Made by a program: the position numbers and the translations under genes. The notes beneath the pieces are model-generated. The model did not search any database and was not told where the DNA came from. It worked only from the letters and a program-made list of their open reading frames with translations. From Prorocentrum cordatum (Eukaryota > Sar > Dinophyceae > Prorocentrales > Prorocentraceae), in assembly GCA_963575745.1 (NCBI GenBank), contig CAUYUJ010017651.1:149001-213000 (forward strand): a stretch of DNA of 64,000 nt, in the 5' to 3' direction. Of the stretch, positions 32,181 to 42,346 are shown one piece after another. Each line of letters starts with the position of its first letter. The first letter of the stretch is position 1.

Positions 32181-32468
32181 TTCGCTCTCCGGGTTTTGGA
32201 CGCCACCAAGTAATTCGTAAAGCTTCCCTTAGCAAGTTATTGCTGGAAGCTTAAGAGTAATTCCGGGGCGCTGGAGAGCTAGTTGGCTGGAAAAATCTCG
32301 GCGGACCTTTCGCTGACTTTTGGTTAGTTGAAAATTTTGTTCTCGAAATACCTTGTAGAGCTCTTCCGCATCGATGAGCTAGAGGAATTCCGGCGCGGGG
32401 TGGAGCTAGTTGGTCGACCCGACCAAAAGAGACAATGTGGCAACTTTCGGTCGGTTTTGCAAAAATTC
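32181..32468 (+). repeat. F1, leader fragment, F2 and E start
   Basis: A B-type end (TTTCGCTCTCCGGGTTTTGG, 32181-32210) is followed by F1 (32212-32263), a leader fragment to TTTTGTTCTCGAAATA, F2 (32348-32410) and a short E start (TTGGTCGACCCGACC). A patchwork of five partial elements within 290 bp. Confidence 0.55.
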
Positions 32469-32762
32469 CCGGAGAGCTCTCTGAGAGCTAGACGGTTTTA
32501 GATTAGAAGCCGGACGTTGGTTGTGTCTGCCAGCAGCCCATCTTCGCCGCTCCAGAATCCCCGCAGCGACTTGTAAAACGTCGCAGCGGGTCCGGGAGCG
32601 CTTCGGGCACGCGTCCACGCGTGCTGGCACGCGTGCAGGCACGCGTGGAAGCGTTCCCGGCAGCGCTTCAGAAGCGCTGCAGGGGAGCCCCTAGAGCTCC
32701 AGAAGCGCTTTATGAGAGCGTCCGAGGGCCCGCGAGGAAAGCTTTACGGCATGTATTCTCTC
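32469..32762 (+). mobile_element. Family B element, copy 7
   Basis: CCCGGAGAGC at 32469; palindrome near 32615-32650 (GCTGGCACGCGTGCAGGC variant); the 3' end is lost in ACGGCATGTATTCTCTC before an F2. Confidence 0.55.
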
Positions 32763-33067
32763 ACCTCGTAGAGCTCTTCGTCGTCGATGAGCTAGAGGAA
32801 TTCCGGCGCGGGGTGGTGTTAGATTGGAAGCCGGACGGTGGTGGTTCTCGCCAGCAGCCCATCTCCGCCGCTCCACGATCCCCGCAGCGACTCGCCCGGG
32901 CCGGCAGCGGGTTCGAGGGCGCTACCAGCAAGCGTCCACGCGAGCCTGCACGCGTGCAGGAATGCGTGGAAGCGACCTGGGAGGGCTTCAGAAGCGCCCC
33001 CGGAAAGCCCCCCAGAGCTCTTCAAGAAATATTTCTCTCGTTCCAGAAGGTCTCTTTGCTCTCCGGG
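32763..33067 (+). mobile_element. F2 plus family B element, copy 8
   Basis: F2 at 32763-32816 runs into a 5'-truncated B (from GTTAGATTGGAAGCCGG) whose 3' terminus GCTCTCCGGG is at 33058-33067. Confidence 0.55.
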
Positions 33068-33451
33068 TTTTGGACGCTATTAAGTAACTCGTAGAGCTTC
33101 CCTTAGCTAGTTGCTGGAAGCTTAAGAGTAATAGCTCGTAGAGATCTTCGTTACCGATGAGCTAGAGGAATTCCGGCGCGGGGTGGACCTAGAAACTTGT
33201 AGAGCTTTCCTCAGCAAATTATTGCTGGAAGCTTAAAAGTAATTCCGGGGCGCTGGAGAGCTAGTTGGCAAGAAAAATCTCGACGGACCTTTTGGTGACT
33301 TTTGGTCGGTGCAAAATACCTCGTAGAGCTCTTCGGCATCGATGAGCTAGAGGAATTCCGGCGCGGGGTGGAGCTAGTTCGTCGACCCAGCCAGAGAGGA
33401 CAAAGTGATAACTGTTTCCCGGAGAGCTCGCTGAGAGCTAAAGGGTTTAAC
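33068..33451 (+). repeat. F1/F2 cluster and B 5' fragment
   Basis: F1 (33083-33132), F2 (33133-33187), F1 (33193-33243), leader fragment, F2 (33317-33378), E start, then 33 bp of B (CCCGGAGAGCTCGCTGAGAG onward) cut off at 33450 by an inverted family D. Confidence 0.55.
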
Positions 33452-33783
33452 ACTGGGAGCCGGCGGTAAACCGTCAACCAGGTTACCGCCGGGACCCTCG
33501 TAGAGCTCTCAATAGGCCAAGTCGGTTCCGAGATAACATCAGAAAACGCTTCTCAATACCAGCTTGAAGAATATAGAAATATTATTTTCGATTGTTGGTT
33601 CCCCCTAGTGTTTTGATCGAAATACTGCAGCTAGCGCCATCAGAATTGTACCATCGAAACCGCCATTATTCACTGCATAGAATAAAATTTCGAATTTATG
33701 CAACGAATTTCAAAATATCTCGCCATCTTCGAAAAACCGACCCCAGGTCACCACATTGTCCGCCTGGGCCGGCTCGACCAACT
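33452..33783 (-). repeat. Inverted family D element, copy 3
   Basis: Reversed stem-loop (ACTGGGAGCCGGCGGTAAAC, then GGTTACCGCCGGG) followed by the D body in reverse (ATCTCGCCATCTTCGAAAAA near 33720). It is inserted in the middle of a family B element, so B is the older of the two here. Confidence 0.6.
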
Positions 33784-34189
33784 AGCTGCACCCCTCGCCG
33801 GAATTCCTCTATAGCTCATCGATGCCGAAGAGCTCTACGAGGTATTAGAAGCCGGACGGTGGTGGTGCCTGCCAGGAGCTCCTCCACGGCGGTCCATAGG
33901 CCTCGCAGCGGCTCCGGCGGCCCGGCAACTGGTCCGGGAGAGCTTCCGGCAAGCTTCCACGCGGGCCTGCACGCGTGCAGGCACGCATGGAAGCGTTTCT
34001 GCCAGCGCTTCGGCAGCGCTGCAGGGGAGCTTCCCAGAGCTCTCCAGGAAAGATCCCCGTCCCCAAAAGGGTCTCTTCGCTCTCCGGGTACCTCGCAGAG
34101 CTCTTCGGCATCGATGAGCTAGAAGAATTCCGGCGCGGGGTGGAGCTAGTTGGTCGACCCGACCAGAAAGGACAAATTGTTAACTTTTT
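33784..34189 (+). mobile_element. Inverted F2, family B copy 9, F2 and E start
   Basis: Reversed F2 (33784-33844), a B lacking its first 40 bp (33845-34088, ending GCTCTCCGGG), then F2 (34089-34150) and a TTGGTCGACCCGACC start. The B piece may be the continuation of the fragment at 33418-33450. Confidence 0.5.
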
Positions 34190-34484
34190 CCCGGAGAGCT
34201 CTCTGAGAGCTAGAGGGTTAAAGATTAGAAGCCGGACGGTGGTGGTGCCCGACAGCAGCCCATCTTCGCCGGTCCAGAATCCCCGGAGGGAGCTGTAGAA
34301 CGTCGCAGCGGGTCCGGGAGAGCTTCCGGCAAGCTTCCACGGGTGCCTGCACGCGGGCAGGCACGCGTGGAGGCGCTTCAGAAGCGCTGCGGGGGAACCC
34401 CCCAGAGCCCCAGTAGCGCTTCACGAGAGCGTCCGAAGGTCCGGCAGGACAGATTTCCGGAGTGTGTTCTCTTTGCTCTCCGGG
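34190..34484 (+). mobile_element. Family B element, copy 10, complete
   Basis: CCCGGAGAGC at 34190-34199 and GCTCTCCGGG at 34475-34484, flanked by TTTTT on both sides. The central palindrome has two changes (CACGGGTGCC, CACGCGGGCAGG). Confidence 0.65.
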
Positions 34485-34489
34485 TTTTT

Positions 34490-34765
34490 CCCGGGGAGCT
34501 CGCTGAGAGCTAAAGGGTTTAAGATTAGAAGCCGGACGGTGGTGGTGCCCGCCAGGAGCTCTTCCACGGCGGTGCACAGGCCTCGCAGCGCCTCCGGCGG
34601 CCCGGCAACGTGTCCGGGAGAGCTTCCGGCAAGCTTCCAAGCGTGCCTGCACCTGTGCAGGAATGCATGGAAGCGTTCCGGGCAGCGCTTCAGCAGCGCT
34701 GCAGGGGGGGCCCCAGACCTCTCCAGGAAAGAGTTCCGTCACCGAGGGTGTCTTCGCTCTCCGGG
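34490..34765 (+). mobile_element. Family B element, copy 11, complete
   Basis: CCCGGGGAGC at 34490 and GCTCTCCGGG at 34756-34765, only TTTTT away from copy 10. A 40-bp 5' fragment of another B follows (34771-34812). Confidence 0.6.
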
Positions 34766-34815
34766 TTTTTCCCGGAGAGCTCGCTGAGAGCTAAAAGGGT
34801 TTTAGATTAGAAGTT

Positions 34816-35119
34816 CCCGGAGAGCTCTCTGAGAGCTAGAGGGTTTTAGATTAGAAGCCGGACGGTGGTGGTGCCCGCCAGCAGCCCATCTCCGCCGCTC
34901 CACGATCCCCGCAGCGACTCGCCCGTCCCGGCAGCGCGTCCAGGAGAGCTTCAGGCGAGCTTTCACGCGTGCCTGCACGCGTGCAGGCACGCGTGGAAGT
35001 GTTCCTGGCGGCGCTTCAGAAGCGCTGCAGGGGGGCCCAGAGCCCCAGAATAGCTTCCCGAGAGCTTCTGTGGACTTCCCAGGAAGGCTTTCTGGTGTGT
35101 GCGCTCTTTCCTCTCCGGG
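34816..35119 (+). mobile_element. Family B element, copy 12, best palindrome
   Basis: CCCGGAGAGC at 34816 and a slightly changed end, CCTCTCCGGG, at 35110-35119. Contains a perfect 32-bp palindrome at 34964-34995 built from CACGCGTGCCTGCACG and its reverse complement. Confidence 0.65.
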
Positions 35120-36206
35120 TTTTGGACGCTATTCGAGTCATGGACGCTACCAATGACTCGTAGAGCTTCCCTAAGCTATAGCTAGTTGCTGGAAGCTTAA
35201 GAGTAATTCCGGCGCGCTGGAGAGCTAGTTGGCAAGACAAATCTCGACGGAACTTTTGCTGACTTTGGGTCGGTTGAAAATTTTGTTCTCGAAATTTGAA
35301 CATTCGTTAGAGCTCTAGTATTTTTTTCTGAGTCATTCGATCTTATTCCCGCTCGCCATCTTGATCTCAGATCGATCGGGTGAATATTACTATCGAAAAG
35401 CACGGTGGCGGGATCGGCCGTTTTGAGCCATCTTGATATGCGCTGACGGTTTTCTGAACATAACTCGTGCTTTAGGACAGCTACAGAGCTGGTAAGCACA
35501 GCTAATCGATGTAGAATGATTAGGCGCGTTCGCCTGTTGAATCCAGAGGTCTGAACTCGGTCTGCTAGCCGAGCTAGGTCAGCAAACCTATTCGTATTAT
35601 TCGAGTCATCGTAGCAGACGCTCTCGGTTTTCTGTACTTAACCCGAACTGTAGGACAGTTACAGAGCTCATAGTCACAGAAATCGATTGGGAATCATCAG
35701 TCGCATTTGTCTGTTGAATCCAGAGCCCTGAACTCGGTCTGCTGCCCGATCTAGAGTCGTGAAACTATTCGTATTGTTCGAGACATCTTGAGAGATGCTG
35801 TCGGTTCTCTGCACTTAATTCGGGCTGTAGGGGGGCTGGATGGCTGGTCATCACTGGAATCGATTTTGAGACATCAGGCGCGTCCGCCTGTCGAATCCAG
35901 CTCCGAGCTCTGTCTGCTGCCCGAATTAGGTCTGCGAAACTACTGTATTGTTCGAGTCATCCTGAGAGGTGCTGTCTGTTTTTTGCACTTAACTCGGGCT
36001 GTAGGGGGGCTGCAGGGCTGGTAATGACAGGAGTCGATTCGCAGACATTAGACGCGTCCTCCTGTTGCATTCAGAGGTCGAAGAATATTCACTATGAGTC
36101 GGAAAGTTGGTAGTTGCTGTCGGTTTTCTTAACTTATGTCGAGATAGGAAGCTCTACGAGTCTCCCGGCGGAAACCAAGGTTGACGGTTTCCTGCCGGCG
36201 CCCAGT
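35120..36206 (+). repeat. F1 plus composite satellite array S20 (subfamily VI)
   Basis: A short duplication (GGACGCTA twice), F1 at 35155-35206, leader and about four monomers. The stem-loop at 36165-36206 is altered in both arms (GGCGGAAACC and GGTTTCCTGCC) and now pairs less well. Confidence 0.7.
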
Positions 36207-36755
36207 GGATGCTATCAAGTGGTCGTTTTTTGCAAAAAATTCAAAGATACTGGATCACTTATATCAGAAAGCAGATTCTTGCGCGTCGGATTAGCATGTA
36301 AACTGCTCCCCGACAGTAGCTCAGCTCTACCGATGCACCGATGTATTTTCTTTGCAGTTGACTTCCGGGAACTGAGCAAATATGAACATCGAAAAAATCG
36401 AAAATGAAGATTTTCGAAAATCTCTATTTTTTGATTCTACTCTGCTTCTGAGCACTCTTGCGTGTAAGGAGCTCTACGAGTTCCCGGCGGTAACCAGGTT
36501 GACGGTTCATCGTCGGCGCCAAGTTTTCGACGCTACTAATGGGTGGTTTTGTATTTTTTTGAAAGATATTTGAGAATTCATTTCGATAAAGCAGATTTTG
36601 CGCACATGAAAATGACTATGAGGGTCTCTAGTATGAGCTCTGTGGGCGCACCTTTACTATCAAAACACTTGGCGGAACCATTGTCGACACGAAAAAGATC
36701 AACTTGTCCTCGCAATCTTAATCTCAGCTCGATCGGGTGTTGGTAGCGTCCAAAA
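36207..36755 (+). repeat. Family E-like elements, partial
   Basis: 36207-36524 is an E variant ending in a stem-loop with CAGT changed to CAAGT. 36525-36735 is an E lacking its 3' end, joined to a satellite leader scrap (ATCTCAGCTCGATCGGGT) and then a B-type flank. Confidence 0.5.
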
Positions 36756-37018
36756 CCCGGAGAGCGAAGAGAATCTCGGGAACGGGAAATCTTTCCGAGC
36801 CCCCCTGGAGCGCTGCGGAAGCGCTGCCAGAAACACTTCCATGCGTGCCTGCACGGATGCAGGCACGCGTGGAAGCTTGCCGGAAGCTCCCCCGGACCAG
36901 TTGCCGGGCCGCCGGAGGCGCTGCGGGGAACGTGGACCGCCGTGGAGGAGCTCCTGGGGGCACCACCACCGTCCGGCTTCTTTTGTTAAACCCTTTAGCT
37001 CTCAGCGAGCTCTCCGGG
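36756..37018 (-). mobile_element. Family B element, copy 13, complete
   Basis: CCCGGAGAGC at 36756 and GCTCTCCGGG at 37009-37018, with AA outside both ends, reversed body and a palindrome near 36838-36873 with one altered centre base. Confidence 0.6.
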
Positions 37019-37887
37019 AATCTTTTACTGCCAAAAAGCACACTGGCGGGATCGGCCGTTTCGAGTCGTGACGATTTTCTCAAGATAACTCGAGCTCCAG
37101 GACAGCTACAGAGCTGGTAAGCACAGCTAATCGATTCAGAATAATCTGGTGCGTTCGTCTGTCGACCCTAGAGTCTCGGTCTGCAAGCGGAGCTAGTTCC
37201 GCAAAACTATTCGTATATTCGAGTCATCTTGACAGAATCTCATTTAAAATTATCAGTGGCCGTTGTCTGTTGAATCCAGAGTGTGCTGCCCGATCTAGAA
37301 TCGCGAAACTATTCGTATTGTTCGAGTCATCTTTCGAGATGCTGTCGGTTCTCTGCACAAAACTCGGGCTGTAGGGGGGCTTCATAGCTAATCGCTGGAA
37401 TCGATTCGGAGACATCAGGCGCACCCACTTTGAATCTAGAGCTCCGAACTCTGTCTCCTGCCGAAACCAGGTTCGCGAAACTATTCGTATTGTTCGAGTC
37501 ATCTTGAGAGGTGCTGACGTTTTTCTCAACTCAACTCGGGCTGTGTGGGGGGGGTGGGGCTGCAGGGCTGGTAAGCACAGAAATCGTTCAGAGACATCAG
37601 ACGCGTCTGCCTCTCGCATGCAGAGGTCTGAACTCGGTCTGATACTCGAGCTAGGTTTGCCAAACTATTCGTATTGTTCGAGTCATATTGAGAGGTGCTG
37701 TCGTTCACGCACGAAACTCGACAGAAGACATTCCAGAAACATGGGGGGCGTTCGGTTGTTTCCGAGAGAGGTTTCAAATTGCTTGGGCTGAAAAATCATT
37801 TTTTCTGTGTACTTTTTTTTTCCGAATTATATGTTGTCAGGAAGGTCTACGAGTCCCCGGCGGTAACAAAGGCCGTTGGCGCCCAGG
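37019..37887 (+). repeat. Composite satellite array S21, 5' truncated
   Basis: Starts inside a leader (TCTTTTACTGCCAAAAAGC) immediately after family B. Monomers are unusually eroded by small deletions. The terminal stem-loop is collapsed: GGCGGTAACAAAGG joins CCGTTGGCGCCCAG, so the right arm is mostly gone. Confidence 0.65.
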
Positions 37888-38454
37888 TCGACCCGATCAG
37901 AAAGGACAAAGTGGTGACTTTGGGTCGGTTTTGCTCAGATTTGAAAGATATTTCAATTTATTTTGAGAAAGTAGATTTTTACGCTGAGCATTGGCCTGTG
38001 AGCAGCTCAGCTCTCTGGAGCCAGTAGTTGAATTCCGGAAACCGACTGCATCTTCACTCCGAAAATCTCAATGTGACGTTTTCTAGAAAGCTCTGAGCTT
38101 CCTTACGGGTGCAAGGAGCTCTACGAGGTTCCCGGCGGTGACCAGGTTCACGGTTCACCGCCAGCGCCAGTTCCGGGGCGCTGGAGAGCTAGTTGGCAAG
38201 AAAAATCTCGATGGATCTTTTGCTGACTTTCGGCGTAGAGCTCTTCGGCATCGATGAGCTAGAGGAATTCCGCGCGGGGTGGAGCTAGTTCGCCGACCCG
38301 GCCAGAAATGACAAAGTGGTGACTTTGGGTCAGTTTTGCTCAGATTTGAAAGATATTTGACAATTCATTGTAAGGAAGCAGATTTTTCGCACCTGTCGAC
38401 TCCTGAGCACTCTCGCGCATGAAAGGAGCTCTACGAGGTTTCCGGCGGGCCAGT
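37888..38454 (+). repeat. Family E elements and F2
   Basis: E at 37888-38171 with a GGTGA/TTCAC-type stem-loop, leader scrap, F2 at 38233-38288, then a second E (38289-38454) whose stem-loop is reduced to CCGGCGGGCCAGT. Confidence 0.55.
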
Positions 38455-39345
38455 TTTGTTCTCGAAATTGAACCACTCGTTAGAGCTCTAGTATTTTTTC
38501 TGACCATATTCGATCTTATTCCCGCTCGCCGTCTTGATCTCAGATCGGGTAAATATTTTTACAAAAAAGCGTCGCGGCGGGATCGGCTGTTTCGAGTCAT
38601 CTTGACGCGCGTTGGCGGTATTTTGTACTTAACTCGAGCTGTAGGGCAGCTACAGAGCTCATTCTCACAGGAATCGATTGCAAATCATCAGACGCGTTCG
38701 TCTGTCCCATCCAGAGGTCTGAACTCGGTTTGCTGGCCGAGCTAGGTTCGCGAACCTATTCATATTCATCGAGTCATCTTGACAGGTGCTGTCAGTTGTC
38801 TGCACTTAACGCGGGCTGTAGGGAGGCTACAGGGCTCGTACTCACAGGAATCAATTTGGAGACATCAGGCGCGTCTGCTTGCCAAATCGAGAGCTCAGAA
38901 CTCGATGTGCTGCCCGAGCTATGTCCGCGAACTATTCGTATTCTTCGAGTCATCTTGAGAGATGCTGTCCGTTTTCCTGCAGGGCTGGTAATCACAGGAA
39001 TCGATTCGGAGACATCAGGCGCGTCCGCCTGTTGCATTCAGAGGTCTGAACTCGGTCTGATACTCGGGCTAGGTTTGCCAAACTATTCGTATTGTTCGAG
39101 TGATCTTGACAGATGCTGTCGATTTCCGCACGTAACTCGGGCTGCAGGAGAGCTACGGAGCTCGTGCGCACAGGAAACGATCCAGAAGCATGAGGCGCGT
39201 TTGGCTGTTGCATCGAGAGGTCTGAAATCGCTTAGGCTGAAAAACTATTCGTCCTCTGCAATTTTTTCCGACATTATATATGGTCAGGGGGCTCTACGAG
39301 TCCCCGGCGGTAAGAAAGGTTGACGGTTTACCGCCGGCGCCCAGT
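38455..39345 (+). repeat. Composite satellite array S22
   Basis: Leader starts at TTTGTTCTCG; about four monomers. One lacks its middle (GTTTTCCTGCAGGGCTGG near 38970, joining two hairpins). Stem-loop ends at 39345. The frame 38730-39323 is satellite read-through. Confidence 0.75.
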
Positions 39346-39515
39346 AACTCGTAGAGCTTCCCTTAGCTAGTTGCTGGAAGCTTAAGAGTAATTCCGGCTC
39401 GCTGGAGAGCTAGTTGGCAGGAAAAATCTCGACGGACCTTTTGCATAATTTTTGTCGGTTGAAAATAACTCGTAGAGCTTCCCTTAGCTAGTTGCTGGAA
39501 GCTTCAGAGTAATTC
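39346..39515 (+). repeat. Two F1 copies with leader fragment between
   Basis: F1 at 39346-39394 with the TAGCTAGTT loop, 70 bp of leader, and a second F1 at 39466-39515 followed by a full leader. The repetition suggests insertion of a truncated unit. Confidence 0.55.
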
Positions 39516-40676
39516 CGGCGCGCTGGAGAGCTAGTTGGCAGGAAAAATCTCGACGGACCTTTTGCTGACTTTTGGTCGGTTGAAAAATTTTGTTCTCGGA
39601 ATTCAAGAATTCGTTGGAGCTCTAGTATTTTTTCCCACCATATTCGATCTTATTCCCGCTCACCGTCTTGATTTCAGCTCGATCGGGTACCTTTTACTGT
39701 CAAAAAGCATCGCGGCGGGATTGGCTGTTTCGAGTCATCTTGATACACGTTCTCGGTATTTTGTAATTAACTCGAGCTGTAGGGCAGCTACAGAGCTCAT
39801 TCTCGCAGAAATCGATTACGAATCATCAGGCGCGTTCGTCTTTCCAATCTAGAGGTCTGAACTCGGTCTGCTGCCCGAGCTAGGTTCGCGAAACTATTCG
39901 TGTTCTTCGAGCCATCTTGAGAGGTGCTGTCAGTTTTCTGCACTTAACTCGGGCTGTAGGGGGGCTACAGGGCTCGTGCTCACAGGACTCGATTCTGAGA
40001 CATCAGGCGCGTCCGCCTGCCGAATCCAGAGATCAGAACTCGGTGTGCTGCCCGAGCTAGGTCCGCAAAACTATTCGTATTCGTCGAGTCATCTTGAGAG
40101 GTGCTGTCCGTTTTCTGCTCTTAACTCGAGCTGTAAGGGGGCTGCAGGGCTGGTAATCACTGGAATAGATTTAGAGACATCAGTCGCGTTCACCTGTCGC
40201 ATTCAGAGCCCTGAACTCGGCCTGCTGCCTGAGCTAGATCCGCGAAACTGTTCGTATTGTTCGAGTCCTCTTGAGAGGTGCTGTCGATTTTCTGCACTTA
40301 ACTCGGGCTGTAAGGGGGCTGCAGGGCTGGTCATCACAAAAATCGATTCAGAGACATCAGGCGCGTCCGCCCGTTGCATTCAGATGTCTCAACTCGGTCT
40401 GATACTTGAGCTAGATTCGCGAAACTATTTGTATTGTTCGAGTGATCTTGAGAGGTGCTGTCGATTTTCGCACGTAACTCGGGCTGTAGGAGAGCTACGG
40501 AGCTCGTACGCACAGAAAACGATCCAGAAGCATGAGGGGCGTTTGGCTGTTGCATCGAGAGGTCTGAAATCGTTTAGGCTGACAAACTATTCGTTCTCTG
40601 CAATTTTTTCGACATTATATATGGTCAGGAAGCTCTACGAGCCCCCTGGCGGTAAGGAAGGTTGGCGGCGCCCAGT
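39516..40676 (+). repeat. Composite satellite array S23 (subfamily V)
   Basis: Six monomers; the stem-loop is reduced (GGCGGTAAGGAAGGTTG joined to GCGGCGCCCAGT). The 245-codon frame 39976-40713 spans four monomers with no stop because the period there is often a multiple of three; its repeated CSYCSSHLERCC-type peptide is a translation artefact. Confidence 0.75.
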
Positions 40677-41747
40677 TTTGTTCTCGGAATTCAACAATTC
40701 GTTGGAACTCTAGTACTTTTTCCCACCATATTCGATCTTATTCCCGCTCACCGTCTTGATCTCAGCTCGATCGGGTACCTTTTACTGTCAAAAAGCATCG
40801 CGGCGGGATCGGCTGTTTCGAGTCATCTTGATACACGTTCTCGGTATTTTGTACTTAACTCGAGCTGTAGGGCAGCTACAGAGCTCATTCTCACAGAAAT
40901 CGATTACGAATCATCAGGCGCGTTCGTCTTTCCCATCTAGAGGTCTGAACTCGGTCTGCTGCCCGAGCTAGGTTCGCGAAACTATTCGTGTTCTTCGAGC
41001 CATCTTGAGAGGTGCTGTCAGTTTTCTGCACTTAACTCGGGCTGTAGGGGGGCTACAGGGCTCGTGCTCACAGGACTCGATTCTGAGACATCAGGCGCCG
41101 CCTGCCGAATCCAGAGATCAGAACTCGGTGTGCTGCCCGAGCTAGGTCCGCAAAACTATTCGTATTCGTCGAGTCATCTTGAGAGGTGCTGTCCGTTTTC
41201 TGCTCTTAACTCGAGCTGTAAGGGGGCTGCAGGGCTGGTAATCACTGGAATAGATTCAGAGACATCAGTCGCGTTCACCTGTCGCATTCAGAGCCCTGAA
41301 CTCGGCCTGCTGCCTGAGTTAGATCCGCGAAGCTATTCGTATTGTTCGAGTCATCTTCAGAGGTGCTGTCGATCTTCTGCACTTAACTCGGGCTGTAAGG
41401 GGGCTGCAGGGCTGGTCATCACAAAAATCGATTCAGAGACATCAGGCGCGTCCGCCCGTTGCATTCAGATGTCTCAACTCGGTCTGATACTTGAGCTAGA
41501 TTCGCGAAACTATTTGTATTGTTCGAGTGATCTTGAGAGGTGCTGTCGATTTTCGCACGTAACTCGGGCTGTAGGAGAGCTACGGAGCTCGTACGCACAG
41601 AAAACGATCCCCAAGCATGAGGGGCGTTTGGCTGTTGGCTGAAAAACTATTCGTTCTCTGCAATTTTTTTCGACAGTACATATTTTCAGGAAGCTCTACG
41701 AGTCCCCCGGCGGTAAGGAAGGTTGACGGTTTACCGCCGGCGCCCAT
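40677..41747 (+). repeat. Composite satellite array S24 (subfamily V)
   Basis: Almost identical to S23 over about 1 kb and directly adjacent to it: a recent tandem duplication with a period of about 1088 bp. It differs by a lost base triplet near 41096, a 20-bp loss near 41635 and an intact stem-loop ending CGCCCAT. Confidence 0.8.
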
Positions 41748-42346
41748 TTGAAAGATATTTGATCATTTATTTTGAGAAAGCAGATTTTTCGCACCTATGG
41801 AAGGTCATGAGGGCCTGTGCGTCTTAATATGAGCTGTCTAGGCGCCCTTTTACTACCGAAACACTTGGAGCAACGAACTTCATTCCAACATGAAAAAAAT
41901 CAATGTTCAATTTTCCGAGAAATGCCTCCAGAAGCTCTCTCTTTCGGCTCTGAGCTCTCTCACGCGTGAAAGGAGCTGTGCGAGGTTCCCGGCGGTGACT
42001 AGGTTGACGGTTCACCGCCGGCGCCAGTTGCTCTTTGCTCTCCGGTTTTTGGACGCTACCAAGTTTGAAAGATATTTGACCATTCATTGTGAGAAAGCAG
42101 ATTTTTACGCCGAGTATTGGAATATGAAATTTGTTCCTAGATCAGCTCAGCTCTCTAGGGCCAGTTTTACTATCGGAAAATTAGGAGGAACCAACCTGAA
42201 GTTGACAACCGAAAATAAAAATTCTACATTTTTCTAGAAATGCTCCAATGAGCCCTCTGGTTTAGATCTAAGCACTCTTACGCGAGCAAAGAGCTCTACG
42301 AGGTCCCTGGCGATGACCAGATTGACGGTTCACCGCCGACGCCAGT
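41748..42346 (+). repeat. Two family E elements
   Basis: Copies at 41748-42028 and about 42060-42346, separated by a short B end (TTTGCTCTCCGGTTTTTGG). The stem-loop of the first reads GGCGGTGA (41991-41998) and TTCACCGCC (42011-42019). Confidence 0.6.

Noticed and set aside
39976-41642. Repeated frames of about 190-245 codons with Cys-rich CSYCSSHLERCC-type peptides, resembling a repeat protein
   Set aside because: They follow the satellite monomers exactly, occur in different frames in other arrays and are broken by single-base changes elsewhere, so no coding constraint is seen.
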